Assembly (NCBI GenBank): GCA_050187415.1
Contig: JBFWXN010000012.1
Span: forward strand, 25,867-89,866
DNA length: 64,000 nt
Direction: 5' to 3'
From: Ga0077555 sp050187415
GTDB lineage: Bacteria; Pseudomonadota; Alphaproteobacteria; Rhizobiales; Hyphomicrobiaceae
In this document: in pieces, positions 52,630 to 62,034 of the stretch
Layout of the letters: each line of letters opens with the position of its first letter
How positions within the stretch are numbered: the first letter of the stretch is position 1
Translations under genes and position numbers: made by a program
Notes under the pieces: generated by a model
What the model saw: only the letters and a program-made list of their open reading frames with translations
Database searches by the model: none
What the model was told of the DNA's origin: nothing

Positions 52630-54663
52630 ATGATCTACCAGGCAATCGTCTTCCTTCCCATCGTCGGCGCGCTGATTGCGGGCCTGCTCGGGCGCGCCAT
52701 CGGCGACCGGGCATCAGAAATCATCACCACGGCGTTCCTCATGATAGCCGCCGTGCTCTCATGGATCGTCTTCGTCGATGTGGGCCTCGGGCACACGACG
52801 ACCAAGGTGACATTGATGCGTTGGGTCACCTCGGGCGACCTCGATGTTTCCTGGGCCATCCGTGTCGATACGCTGACGGCGGTGATGCTGGTGGTGGTGA
52901 CGACGGTCTCGTCGCTGGTTCATCTCTACTCGATCGGCTACATGCACGAGGATCCGAGCAGGTCTCGCTTCTTCGCCTACCTCTCGCTTTTTACGTTCGC
53001 CATGCTGATGCTGGTGACAGCCGACAATTTCCTGCAGATGTTCTTCGGCTGGGAAGGCGTCGGTCTCGCCTCGTACCTGCTGATCGGGTTCTGGTATCAT
53101 AAGCCGGAGGCGAATGCGGCCGCGATCAAGGCTTTTGTCGTCAATCGCGTAGGCGACTTCGGCTTTGCGCTCGGCATCTTCGGCATCTTCTTCGTCTTCC
53201 GCACCATCGGCTTCGATCAAGTGTTCGCCGCGGCCCCCGATATGGCCGGCAAGACGTTCCTCTTCCTTGGCTACCAGGTCGACATCATGACGACCCTGTG
53301 CCTGCTGCTCTTCGTCGGCGCGATGGGCAAGTCTGCGCAGTTTCTCCTGCACACCTGGCTGCCCGATGCCATGGAAGGTCCGACACCGGTCTCGGCCCTC
53401 ATTCATGCGGCGACGATGGTGACGGCCGGCGTGTTCATGGTGGCGCGCCTGTCACCACTGTTCGAGCTGGCACCGCGGGCCCTCGAGGTCGTTACGCTTG
53501 TCGGCACCATCACCGCATTCTTCGCCGCGACGATCGGCTTGGTGCAGAACGACATCAAGCGCGTCATCGCCTATTCGACGTGCTCGCAACTCGGCTACAT
53601 GTTCGCGGCGTGCGGGCTCGGCGCCTACGCGGCCGGCATCTTTCATCTCTTTACGCACGCCTTCTTCAAGGCACTGCTCTTTCTCGGCGCCGGCTCCGTC
53701 ATCCATGCGATGCATCATGAGCAGGACATGCGCCATATGGGGGGGCTCAAGGGCCATATCCCCACGACATGGGCGATGATGCTGGTCGGCACGCTGGCTT
53801 TGACCGGCGTCGGCATCCCCCATTTCATCGGCTTCGCCGGCTTCCACTCGAAGGATGCCATCATCGAAGCCGCCTACGCCGGGCACACCGCCTACCACTA
53901 TTCGTTCTGGCTGCTCGTGATCGCGGCGTTCATGACGTCATTCTACTCGTGGCGGCTGATGTTCATGACCTTTCATCAGCCGGCCCGATGGGGACATGAC
54001 GCGCATGGCCACGGCACCCATGACGACAAGCACGCCTCGCATGGCAAGACCGACGGTCATCACCACGGTGAAGACCACCATCCGCATGAGCCGCACGAGA
54101 GCCCGTATTCGATGCTCATCCCGCTGTTCGTGCTCGGCGTCGGTGCCATCGTCGCGGGCTTCTCCTTCAAGGACTACTTCATCGGCCATGACTACATGGC
54201 GTTCTGGGGCAAGGCGTTGAAGAATGACGGTGCACAGGCCGGCCACATCATGCACGCGCTGCACGAGGTGCCGGGCTGGGTCGGCTGGGCGCCGTTCATT
54301 GCCATGACCGGCGGCTTCGTGCTGGCCTACGCCTATTACATGGTGGCACCGGGTCTTCCGGCCGCGACGGCCAGGGCCTTCCGGCCAATCTACCTGTTCT
54401 TCCTGAACAAGTGGTACTTCGACGAACTCTACGACTTCATTTTCGTGCGCCCCGCAATGGCGCTCGGCCGCGCGCTCTGGAAGGGCGGCGACGGGGCCGT
54501 GATCGACGGCACGATCGACGGCACGGCGGCAACCGTCTCACGCGTCACCGACCGGGTCGTCAAACTGCAGACCGGCTACGTTTATCACTATGCGTTTGCC
54601 ATGCTGATCGGCCTCGCGGCCATCATCACCTGGTTCATGCTGGGCTTCGGGGGCACGCGATGA
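52630..54663 (+). CDS. nuoL: NADH-quinone oxidoreductase subunit L
   Basis: 677 residues, distal proton-pumping antiporter-like subunit with the long lateral helix at its C-terminus. WEGVGLASYLLIGFW, THLP-type motif LLHTWLPDAMEGPTPVSALIHAATMV, and QNDIKRVIAYSTCSQLGYM are present. Residues ~452-492 form an unusual loop with many histidines (GHDAHGHGTHDDKHASHG and on). It begins 89 bases after nuoK, and its stop overlaps the nuoM start. Confidence 0.97.
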   Translation: MIYQAIVFLPIVGALIAGLLGRAIGDRASEIITTAFLMIAAVLSWIVFVDVGLGHTTTKVTLMRWVTSGDLDVSWAIRVDTLTAVMLVVVTTVSSLVHLYSIGYMHEDPSRSRFFAYLSLFTFAMLMLVTADNFLQMFFGWEGVGLASYLLIGFWYHKPEANAAAIKAFVVNRVGDFGFALGIFGIFFVFRTIGFDQVFAAAPDMAGKTFLFLGYQVDIMTTLCLLLFVGAMGKSAQFLLHTWLPDAMEGPTPVSALIHAATMVTAGVFMVARLSPLFELAPRALEVVTLVGTITAFFAATIGLVQNDIKRVIAYSTCSQLGYMFAACGLGAYAAGIFHLFTHAFFKALLFLGAGSVIHAMHHEQDMRHMGGLKGHIPTTWAMMLVGTLALTGVGIPHFIGFAGFHSKDAIIEAAYAGHTAYHYSFWLLVIAAFMTSFYSWRLMFMTFHQPARWGHDAHGHGTHDDKHASHGKTDGHHHGEDHHPHEPHESPYSMLIPLFVLGVGAIVAGFSFKDYFIGHDYMAFWGKALKNDGAQAGHIMHALHEVPGWVGWAPFIAMTGGFVLAYAYYMVAPGLPAATARAFRPIYLFFLNKWYFDELYDFIFVRPAMALGRALWKGGDGAVIDGTIDGTAATVSRVTDRVVKLQTGYVYHYAFAMLIGLAAIITWFMLGFGGTR

Positions 54664-56174
54664 ACCTCGCCGTGGGCAATATTCTCTCTCTCGTCACCTT
54701 CCTCCCGCTGCTGGGGGCACTCGGCATCGCCACCCTGAATAGCGAGTCGAAGGGCAACGCCCGCTGGATTGCACTGTGGACGACGCTGATCACGTTCGCG
54801 CTGTCGCTGCTCATCTGGCTGAACTTCGACCCGTCGAATCCCGGATTTCAGCTCATTGAGGAGGCGGATTGGCTGGGCCCCATCAAGTACAAGATGGGCG
54901 TCGACGGCATCTCGATGCTGTTCGTGATCCTCACCACCTTCCTGATGCCGCTTTGCATCCTGGCGAGCTGGGAAGCGATCGAGGACCGCGTCAAGGAGTA
55001 CATGATCGCCTTCCTGCTGCTCGAGACGTTGATGATCGGCGTCTTCTGTGCGCTCGATCTCGTGCTCTTCTATGTCTTCTTCGAGGGCGGCCTCATCCCG
55101 ATGTTCATCATCATCGGCGTGTGGGGCGGCAAGCGGCGTGTCTACGCGAGCTTCAAGTTCTTCCTCTACACCTTGCTCGGCTCGGTGCTGATGATGCTCG
55201 CCATGATGGCGATCTATCTGCATGCCGGTACGACCGACATCCCGACGCTGATCGAGCGAGCCAATTTGCCGGCCTCCTGGCAGCCGTGGCTGTGGTTCGC
55301 CTTCTTCGCTTCGTTCGCCGTCAAAATGCCGATGTGGCCGGTGCACACGTGGCTTCCGGATGCGCACGTGGAGGCGCCGACCGCGGGCTCGGTGATCCTT
55401 GCCGGCATCCTGCTGAAAATGGGCGGCTACGGCTTCCTTCGGTTCTCCGTGCCGATGTTCCCGGTGGCTTCCGTCGATCTGGCGCCGCTCGTGTTCACGT
55501 TGTCGGTCGTTGCAATCGTCTATACCTCGCTCGTCGCACTGGCGCAGGAGGACATGAAGAAGTTGATCGCCTATTCGTCCGTCGCCCACATGGGCTACGT
55601 GACGATGGGCATATTCACGTTCAGCCAGCAGGGCATCGATGGTGCCATCTTCCAGATGCTGAGCCACGGCCTCGTGTCGGCGGCCCTCTTTCTGTGCGTA
55701 GGCGTGGTCTATGACCGGTTGCACACGCGCGACATTGCGGCCTACGGCGGGCTTGCCGTGCGAATGCCGGTCTATGCGGCGTGTCTGATGGTGTTCACGA
55801 TGGCCAACGTCGGTCTGCCGGGCACGTCCGGCTTCGTCGGCGAGTTCCTGACGCTGCTCGGTGCATTCAAGGCGAATACGTGGGTGGCCTTCTTCGCGAC
55901 GACGGGCGTCATCCTGTCGGCGGCCTACGCGCTCTGGCTCTATCGCCGCGTGATCTTCGGCGTGCTCGACAAGCCGTCGCTGAAGGCGATCGCCGACATG
56001 AGCCCGCGCGAGATTGCCGTGATCGCGCCGCTCGTCATCCTGACGCTGCTATTCGGTTTCTATCCCGCACCGATCCTCGACGTGACTGCGCAGTCGGTGA
56101 AGAAGCTCGTCGTGCAGCACGAGCGGGCGGTGCAGACCACGCGATCGGCCTCGATGGCCGGACAGACAAGATAG
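54660..56174 (+). CDS. nuoM: NADH-quinone oxidoreductase subunit M
   Basis: 504 residues, antiporter-like proton-pumping subunit. Key segments are FYVFFEGGLIPMFIIIG (conserved Glu), KMPMWPVHTWLPDAHVEAPT (lysine and histidine of the channel) and AQEDMKKLIAYSSVAHMGYV. The ATG at 54660 overlaps the nuoL stop by the ATGA arrangement; the longer in-frame upstream region is inside nuoL. Confidence 0.97.
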   Translation: MNLAVGNILSLVTFLPLLGALGIATLNSESKGNARWIALWTTLITFALSLLIWLNFDPSNPGFQLIEEADWLGPIKYKMGVDGISMLFVILTTFLMPLCILASWEAIEDRVKEYMIAFLLLETLMIGVFCALDLVLFYVFFEGGLIPMFIIIGVWGGKRRVYASFKFFLYTLLGSVLMMLAMMAIYLHAGTTDIPTLIERANLPASWQPWLWFAFFASFAVKMPMWPVHTWLPDAHVEAPTAGSVILAGILLKMGGYGFLRFSVPMFPVASVDLAPLVFTLSVVAIVYTSLVALAQEDMKKLIAYSSVAHMGYVTMGIFTFSQQGIDGAIFQMLSHGLVSAALFLCVGVVYDRLHTRDIAAYGGLAVRMPVYAACLMVFTMANVGLPGTSGFVGEFLTLLGAFKANTWVAFFATTGVILSAAYALWLYRRVIFGVLDKPSLKAIADMSPREIAVIAPLVILTLLFGFYPAPILDVTAQSVKKLVVQHERAVQTTRSASMAGQTR

Positions 56175-56291
56175 GCGTTGGGCCGCAACGTTCGCGGGGC
56201 CAAGGCGCCACGCGAAGGTCCAAGCGCCGAGATGTGCCACTGCTGTCGTGACGGGATGGTCCGGCGCAGCTAGACGACGGGACGAGATACA

Positions 56292-57740
56292 ATGGCTGCC
56301 CTCGAAGCCTATGCGCCGCTGATACCCGAGATCATTCTCGTCGTCGGAGCGCTCGCTCTGATGATCTACGGGGTGTTCCGGCCGGACACCGACAACGATG
56401 CCGCGCGGGTTTCGTGGCTCACGCTCGCCGTGATGGTGGTCGCCGGCTACGCGGTCGTCGAGGCTGGCCCCTTCGAGCGGCTGTTCGGCGGCGCGTTCGT
56501 CGACGACGGCTTCTCGCGGTTCGTCAAGCTGTTGATTCTCGCTGGCTCGGGCGGCGCGCTGCTTCTCTGCTTCGACGAGATGCGGGACCGGCATGCCTTC
56601 AAGTTCGAGCTGCCGATCCTGCTGATGTTCGCGACAGCCGGCATGTTCGTCATGGCCTCTGCCGGCGACCTCATCTCGCTCTATCTCGGGCTCGAGCTGC
56701 AGAGTCTCGCGCTCTATGTCGTGGCGGCAATCCGGCGCGACGACGCCAAGGCGAGCGAGGCCGGCCTCAAGTATTTCGTGCTCGGCGCGCTCTCGTCCGG
56801 CATGCTGCTTTACGGCGCCTCGCTGCTTTACGGCTTCGCCGGTACCACGTCCTTCTCTGGGATTGCCACCGCGGCCGCCGGAGCGGGCGCCGGCCAGAAC
56901 ATGCTCCTCGTCTTCGGTCTGGTGTTTCTGATTGTCGGCATCGCCTTCAAGGTGTCGGCCGTGCCGTTCCATATGTGGACGCCGGATGTCTACGAGGGCG
57001 CAGCGACACCCATCACGGCGTTCCTCGCTGCGGCGCCGAAAGTCGCGGCAATGGCGCTTTTCATCCGCGTGGTCGGCTCGGCGCTGCCCGCCGCCAAACC
57101 GCAGTGGCAGCAGATCGTCGTGTTCCTGTCGATCGCATCCATGCTGGTCGGCGCGCTCGGCGCCATCGGCCAGACGAACATCAAGCGACTGATGGCCTAT
57201 TCTTCCATCGCCAACATGGGGTACGCGCTGGTGCCGCTCGCGGCCGGAGGTCCGGACGGTATACAGGGCGTGCTCGTCTATATGGCGATCTACATCGTCA
57301 TGACGCTGGGCTCGTTCGCATGCATTCTCTCGATGCGGCGCGAGACGGGCACGGTCGAGGACATTTCGGAGCTGGCGGGCTTGTCCAAGAACAACCTCGG
57401 CATGGCGTTCGCGCTGGCCATGTTCATGTTCTCGCTGGCCGGCATTCCGCCGCTCGCGGGCTTCTTCGCCAAGTGGTACGCCTTCCTCGCTGCCATCAAC
57501 GGCGGGTTTTACTGGCTCGCCGTCATCGGCGTCCTCGCCAGCGTCATCGGCGCCTATTACTATCTACGGATCGTCAAGATCATGTTCTTCGACGAGGCCG
57601 CGGCGCCATTTCTCGGCATTCGGGCCAAGGATGGCGCGGTGATGGTGATCGCGTTGCTTCTGGTTCTCGGTTTCGTGGCGCCGTTCATCGCGTCGCCTGT
57701 GGTCGAGGCAGCAGGTGTGGCCGCGCGCTCGCTGAATTGA
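56292..57740 (+). CDS. nuoN: NADH-quinone oxidoreductase subunit N
   Basis: 482 residues, third antiporter-like subunit. SLYLGLELQSLALYVVAA, FKVSAVPFHMWTPDVYEGA and GQTNIKRLMAYSSIANMGYA are diagnostic. It ends the operon nuoG to nuoN, 117 bp after nuoM, and is followed by birA as in many alphaproteobacteria. Confidence 0.97.
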   Translation: MAALEAYAPLIPEIILVVGALALMIYGVFRPDTDNDAARVSWLTLAVMVVAGYAVVEAGPFERLFGGAFVDDGFSRFVKLLILAGSGGALLLCFDEMRDRHAFKFELPILLMFATAGMFVMASAGDLISLYLGLELQSLALYVVAAIRRDDAKASEAGLKYFVLGALSSGMLLYGASLLYGFAGTTSFSGIATAAAGAGAGQNMLLVFGLVFLIVGIAFKVSAVPFHMWTPDVYEGAATPITAFLAAAPKVAAMALFIRVVGSALPAAKPQWQQIVVFLSIASMLVGALGAIGQTNIKRLMAYSSIANMGYALVPLAAGGPDGIQGVLVYMAIYIVMTLGSFACILSMRRETGTVEDISELAGLSKNNLGMAFALAMFMFSLAGIPPLAGFFAKWYAFLAAINGGFYWLAVIGVLASVIGAYYYLRIVKIMFFDEAAAPFLGIRAKDGAVMVIALLLVLGFVAPFIASPVVEAAGVAARSLN

Positions 57741-57845
57741 CGAGCATTGACCGGCAAACATCGGCGCCGAGACGCGTTGCGCGCCGCAACTCGCTGGGTG
57801 GCGACGAAGCGCGGTCTCGAGTTCAATCACGCGAGGGTGCCGATA

Positions 57846-58613
57846 GTGGCGGACATTGAGCACCTTCCGTCGGGTTGGACACATATCGGGTTCGAGGAAA
57901 TCGATTCAACGAACGCGGAGGCGATGCGGCGCGCAGCGTCCGGCGAGCGCCGCCCCCTCTGGATCACCGCCCGCCGGCAGACACGCGGTCGTGGTCGTTC
58001 CGGTCGATCATGGACCTCGGTCGAAGGAAGTCTGGCCGCGACGCTGCTCTTCCGGCCGTCCTGCGCCTTATGCGTGCTGCCTCAACTTTCCCTCGTTGCC
58101 GGCGTGGCGACGCATGCCGCCGTCACGGCGGCGCTGCCTCAGGAGAGCAGGCACCGCTGCGGGCTCAAGTGGCCCAACGACGTTCTGATAGACGGCGCGA
58201 AGGTATCCGGCATTCTCGTCGAGAGCGCGGTCGTGGGAACCGAACCGGCAGTTGCCATCGGCATCGGCATCAACGCCGGCGCCGCCCCGGTCTTCGCCGA
58301 TCGTTTAGCCTCGGGGCTTGCCCAGTTCGGCGCGGCAACGGCCACCGAGAAGATGAGCAATCTCCTTGCCTCGGCGCTCGCCCACTGGCTCGCGATCTGG
58401 TCTGGTGGCGACGGCTTTGAAGACGTGCGCGCGGGCTGGCTGCAGCGAGGCTCGTCGGTCGGCGACCGGATGACCGTCCATGCCGGTGATGTGCAGGTTA
58501 TGGGATATTTCTCCGGCCTGGATGCTGACGGCAGTCTTCTGGTGAGCGATGACGGGGGAGTGATCCGTCGTTTCACGTTCGGAGACGTGGCGCTGGGCGC
58601 GCCAAGAGTGTAA
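57846..58613 (+). CDS. birA: Biotin--[acetyl-CoA-carboxylase] ligase
   Basis: 255 residues from GTG 57846 (GAGGG upstream); a longer TTG-started frame begins at 57747. Catalytic loop GRGRSGRSW, IDSTNAEA and KWPNDVLIDGAKVSGILVE identify a biotin protein ligase that loads biotin on carboxylase carrier domains. It has no N-terminal DNA-binding domain, so it is the non-repressor (group I) type. Placed between nuoN and RNase J, a common alphaproteobacterial arrangement. Confidence 0.95.
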   Translation: MADIEHLPSGWTHIGFEEIDSTNAEAMRRAASGERRPLWITARRQTRGRGRSGRSWTSVEGSLAATLLFRPSCALCVLPQLSLVAGVATHAAVTAALPQESRHRCGLKWPNDVLIDGAKVSGILVESAVVGTEPAVAIGIGINAGAAPVFADRLASGLAQFGAATATEKMSNLLASALAHWLAIWSGGDGFEDVRAGWLQRGSSVGDRMTVHAGDVQVMGYFSGLDADGSLLVSDDGGVIRRFTFGDVALGAPRV

Positions 58614-58680
58614 CCGTGTCCGATCGCAAGAGGTCGGAAGCAACAGGCGGCATGCGGCCGCCTCTAGGAAAAAGGCCGAA

Positions 58681-60408
58681 ATGGCATCGAATACAATGGG
58701 TAGAGCGGCGAGGGGCGGCGGTTCCGGGGCGGACGAACTGGTTTTTGTAGCGCTCGGAGGACTCGGTGAGGTCGGCATGAACTGCTACCTCTACGGGCTC
58801 GGGCCGGCGGCGTCGCGCCGCTGGATGATGGTTGACCTCGGCATCACATTTCCAGAAGGCGAGTTCGATCCGGGCGTTGACGTGATCCTTCCGGATCTGA
58901 AATTTATCGAAGGCAAGGGAAGCGGCCTCCAGGGACTGGTGCTGACGCACGCGCACGAGGATCATATCGGGGCCATCATCGACCTGTGGCCACGCTTGCA
59001 GTGTCCGGTCTATGCAACGCCCTTCACCGCAGCATTCCTGAAGATGAAACTCGCCGAGCACGGCAATGGCCTGAAGGTCCCCATCACCGAGATACCGCTT
59101 GGCGGCCGTTTCGAGGTCGGACCCTTCGGGTGCGAATACGTCGCCATGTCGCATTCGATTCCAGAGCCGTCTGGTCTCGCCATCCGGACCCCGCACGGCA
59201 CCCTCTTCCACACCGGGGATTGGAAGTTCGACCAGCATCCGCTCGTGGGGCAACCCGCTGACGAGGGGCGTATCCAATCGCTCGGCGACGAGGGCGTCCT
59301 GGCCTTGATCGGCGACTCGACCAATGCCTTCCGCGACGGACGTTCGCCGTCCGAGCTCGAGGTCGCGCAATCCCTGGCGAAGATCATCAAGGGGGCGAGC
59401 CGGCGGGTACTGGTTACGTCGTTCGCATCGAATGTGGCCCGCATCCGGGCCGTCGCCGACGCCGCGCGCGCTTCGGGGCGAGAACTCGTGGTCGCGGGCC
59501 GCGCCTTGCACCGTGCCATTCAGGTCGCGATCGATACCGGCTACCTGCCGCAGGGGTTCCGCTGGTCGGACCAGCAGCAGTTCTCCTACCTGGCACCCGA
59601 CAAGGTGGTGGCCATGATCACCGGCAGTCAGGGCGAACCACGAGCGGCACTGGCCCGCATCGCGCAGAATGAGCACCCTGAGATTTCGCTCACGCCCGGC
59701 GACATGGTCATTTTCTCGTCGCGCACCATTCCCGGCAACGAGAAGTCGATCGGGCGGATACAAAACAAGCTCGCCCGGATGGGCGCCGAGCTCGTCACCG
59801 ACAACGAAGCGCTGGTGCATGTCACCGGACATCCGAGGCGGGATGAACTGCGGCAGATGTATGCCTGGGTCCGCCCCAAGATCGCAGTGCCGATGCACGG
59901 CGAAGTCCGTCACTTGAAGGAGCACGCGCGCATCGCGCGGGAGGCCGGTGTCCCGCAGGTCGTGACACCGATCAATGGCGAGATGGCCTTGTTGGCGCCG
60001 GGCGACCCCCGGCTGATCGATCAAGTGCCCGTAGGCCGCATTTTTCGCGACGGCCGGCTACTCGTGCCTGGCGATGGCGGTGCGGTTCGCGAGCGCCGCA
60101 AGCTGGCATTCGTAGGGTTGATCGCGGTTTCCCTGGTGCTCAATCGCAAGGGCGAGCTTCTTGCCGATCCCGAGATCGCGCTCGACGGAATTCCCTACGA
60201 GGACATGGCCGGCAACAGTCTCGACGATATCGTATTCGATGCCGTCGAGGGCACCTTGAAGAGTATCCCGCCCGCCCGCCGCCGTGATCCCGAGATGCTG
60301 CGGGAGGCCATGCGCCGATCGATCCGCGCAGCCGTCGATCAAGTCTGGGGCAAGAAGCCCATTGCCAAGGTCTTCGTGGCGATCGTCGGTGGCGGCGGTA
60401 AGAGCTGA
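58681..60408 (+). CDS. rnj: Ribonuclease J
   Basis: 575 residues. Beta-CASP metallo-beta-lactamase nuclease with 5'-3' exo- and endonuclease activity on RNA. Zinc motif LTHAHEDHIGA (H90, H92, D94, H95), SHSIPEPSG, the HTGDWKFD loop, GDSTNA and the VHVTGHPRRDEL histidine motif near residue 380 are all present. The C-terminal domain is of normal length. It starts 67 bases after birA. Confidence 0.96.
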   Translation: MASNTMGRAARGGGSGADELVFVALGGLGEVGMNCYLYGLGPAASRRWMMVDLGITFPEGEFDPGVDVILPDLKFIEGKGSGLQGLVLTHAHEDHIGAIIDLWPRLQCPVYATPFTAAFLKMKLAEHGNGLKVPITEIPLGGRFEVGPFGCEYVAMSHSIPEPSGLAIRTPHGTLFHTGDWKFDQHPLVGQPADEGRIQSLGDEGVLALIGDSTNAFRDGRSPSELEVAQSLAKIIKGASRRVLVTSFASNVARIRAVADAARASGRELVVAGRALHRAIQVAIDTGYLPQGFRWSDQQQFSYLAPDKVVAMITGSQGEPRAALARIAQNEHPEISLTPGDMVIFSSRTIPGNEKSIGRIQNKLARMGAELVTDNEALVHVTGHPRRDELRQMYAWVRPKIAVPMHGEVRHLKEHARIAREAGVPQVVTPINGEMALLAPGDPRLIDQVPVGRIFRDGRLLVPGDGGAVRERRKLAFVGLIAVSLVLNRKGELLADPEIALDGIPYEDMAGNSLDDIVFDAVEGTLKSIPPARRRDPEMLREAMRRSIRAAVDQVWGKKPIAKVFVAIVGGGGKS

Positions 60409-60654
60409 GCCGACGCTCGAGCTGTCACCGACCGACGTCGTTCGACACATGCACCTCCACGAACGGCGCTATCCCTGCGTCGCTGTGCGCGCCATGATGG
60501 AGTTCGTACGGTGCGGCGCTCGCCGTGAGTTGGTGATCGAGGGGCAATCGATGCCGGTTTATTCAAGCGGTCCCGCGCGGCTTCACTTTGTCGAGGCTGG
60601 TGCCGAAGGCAATAGGGCGACGACGGCTCTCGAGGCCGACCGGAGTTTCTTCCG

Positions 60655-62031
60655 GTGCAAGATGCCGGTCGGATCGGCATGACCACGGCAGGGCTGAGCG
60701 CCAGCGCTGCGGGCCCTGCGAGGCCCGGTCTCCGCCTCAAGGATTGCTATCTGTTCTTCGGCCCGCTCGTCCTGATGGTCGAGCTGAATATGATCTCGAA
60801 GTCGGTCATCCATGCCTTTCTTGCGAGGACGGACTCGCCGAGCGTGACGCTTGCCGCCTTCAATGCGGCATTTACGTTCTATTTTGCGCTGGCCAGCGCG
60901 ACCGAAGTCACCGCCTTGCTCTGCCTTTCGTTTCTGAAGGCGCGTGCCGATTTGCGCCGGCTTGTGGCATTCATGGCGCTGGTTTTGCTGGTGCCGCTGT
61001 CGATTGCGTTGCTTGCAGCGTTCACGAACCTCGGCAACGTGATCTTCGGCAGTTGGTTCGGTCTGGGCCTGGAAGCACAGGGGCAAGCCCGGACAGCGGT
61101 GGCGATGCTGCTCATGAGCATTCCGGTGCTTCTCGGACGTGGCACCGCGTTCGCCCTTCTGATGCTCAATCGCAGGACCCTGGTCATCACGTTCAGCACG
61201 CTGGTGCGGCTGCTGTCGCTCGCGATCTCCCTGATCATTCTGCCGTTCTGGCTCGAAGGGGCCGCTATCGGCGCGGCGGCACTGGTGCTGTGCATGGCGG
61301 TGGAAACGCTGTTCGCCTGGGGCTTCGCCTGGCGGCTGTTGATGCGGCTTCCCGCCGTCCGCGAACCGCAAGGCAGTTATCTCGGCTATTGGCGGTTTGC
61401 GTGGCCGCTGATCATCAATGCCTCGGCCGAGATGGGGGTTATTTTCGTCATCAATCTGTTTCTTGGCCGATTGAGCAATGCGGAGATCGCTATTGCGGCG
61501 TTCGGCGTGGTGCACGGGCTCGTCTCGCTGCTGGTGGCGCCGATGCGCAATTTGACGCAAACGGCGCAGACGCTGATCGCCCGGCGCGAGGACATCCGCA
61601 CCATGCTCGTCTTCACCGGCCAACTCGTCGTCCTCTTCACGCTGCTGGTGATCGTGTTGTTCGAGACCCCGCTGCGGGAACGGATCTTGCGAGGTGTGAT
61701 CGGGCTCACGCCCGAGCTTGCTGCCTACGCAGCACCTGCCCTGGTTCTGGCGTTGGTTCTGGCGCCGTTCTGGAGCCTGACGGCACTCTTTCGGGGGCTG
61801 TTGGCAAAAGCCCGGACCACGGGGTCGCTGGCCGCGAGCGGTGTCCTGCGTATTCTGACGGCGGCGCTGGCAGGCACGATCACCCTTGCATCGCCGGACG
61901 TCAACGGAGCCTTCCTCGGAGTCGCCGCCTGGATTTTGTCCTACGCTGTCGAGACGGCGATCAGCACATGGCGGCTGTGGCGGCTCGGCTGGTTTGTCGA
62001 GGCGCAGCCGTTGGCCATCCCGGCGCCGTGA
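60655..62031 (+). CDS. Multidrug/oligosaccharidyl-lipid/polysaccharide exporter-like membrane protein (MATE-like)
   Basis: 458 residues with about 12 hydrophobic spans in two similar halves. GTG 60655 has GGAG nine bases upstream; ATG 60679 is an alternative that removes eight residues. The gene-internal symmetry and segments such as ATEVTALLCLSFLKAR and LVAPMRNLTQTAQTLIARRE fit the MOP flippase superfamily, possibly nearer to the progressive-ankylosis-like branch than to classical MATE drug exporters. The substrate is unknown. It sits between rnj and the convergent nitronate monooxygenase gene, interrupting the usual rnj-mce neighbourhood. Confidence 0.78.
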   Translation: MQDAGRIGMTTAGLSASAAGPARPGLRLKDCYLFFGPLVLMVELNMISKSVIHAFLARTDSPSVTLAAFNAAFTFYFALASATEVTALLCLSFLKARADLRRLVAFMALVLLVPLSIALLAAFTNLGNVIFGSWFGLGLEAQGQARTAVAMLLMSIPVLLGRGTAFALLMLNRRTLVITFSTLVRLLSLAISLIILPFWLEGAAIGAAALVLCMAVETLFAWGFAWRLLMRLPAVREPQGSYLGYWRFAWPLIINASAEMGVIFVINLFLGRLSNAEIAIAAFGVVHGLVSLLVAPMRNLTQTAQTLIARREDIRTMLVFTGQLVVLFTLLVIVLFETPLRERILRGVIGLTPELAAYAAPALVLALVLAPFWSLTALFRGLLAKARTTGSLAASGVLRILTAALAGTITLASPDVNGAFLGVAAWILSYAVETAISTWRLWRLGWFVEAQPLAIPAP

Positions 62032-62034
62032 TCG

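Noticed and set aside
60284..60682. Open frame between RNase J and the MATE-like gene
   Set aside because: Starts inside RNase J in another frame, lacks a start signal and shows no conserved features.
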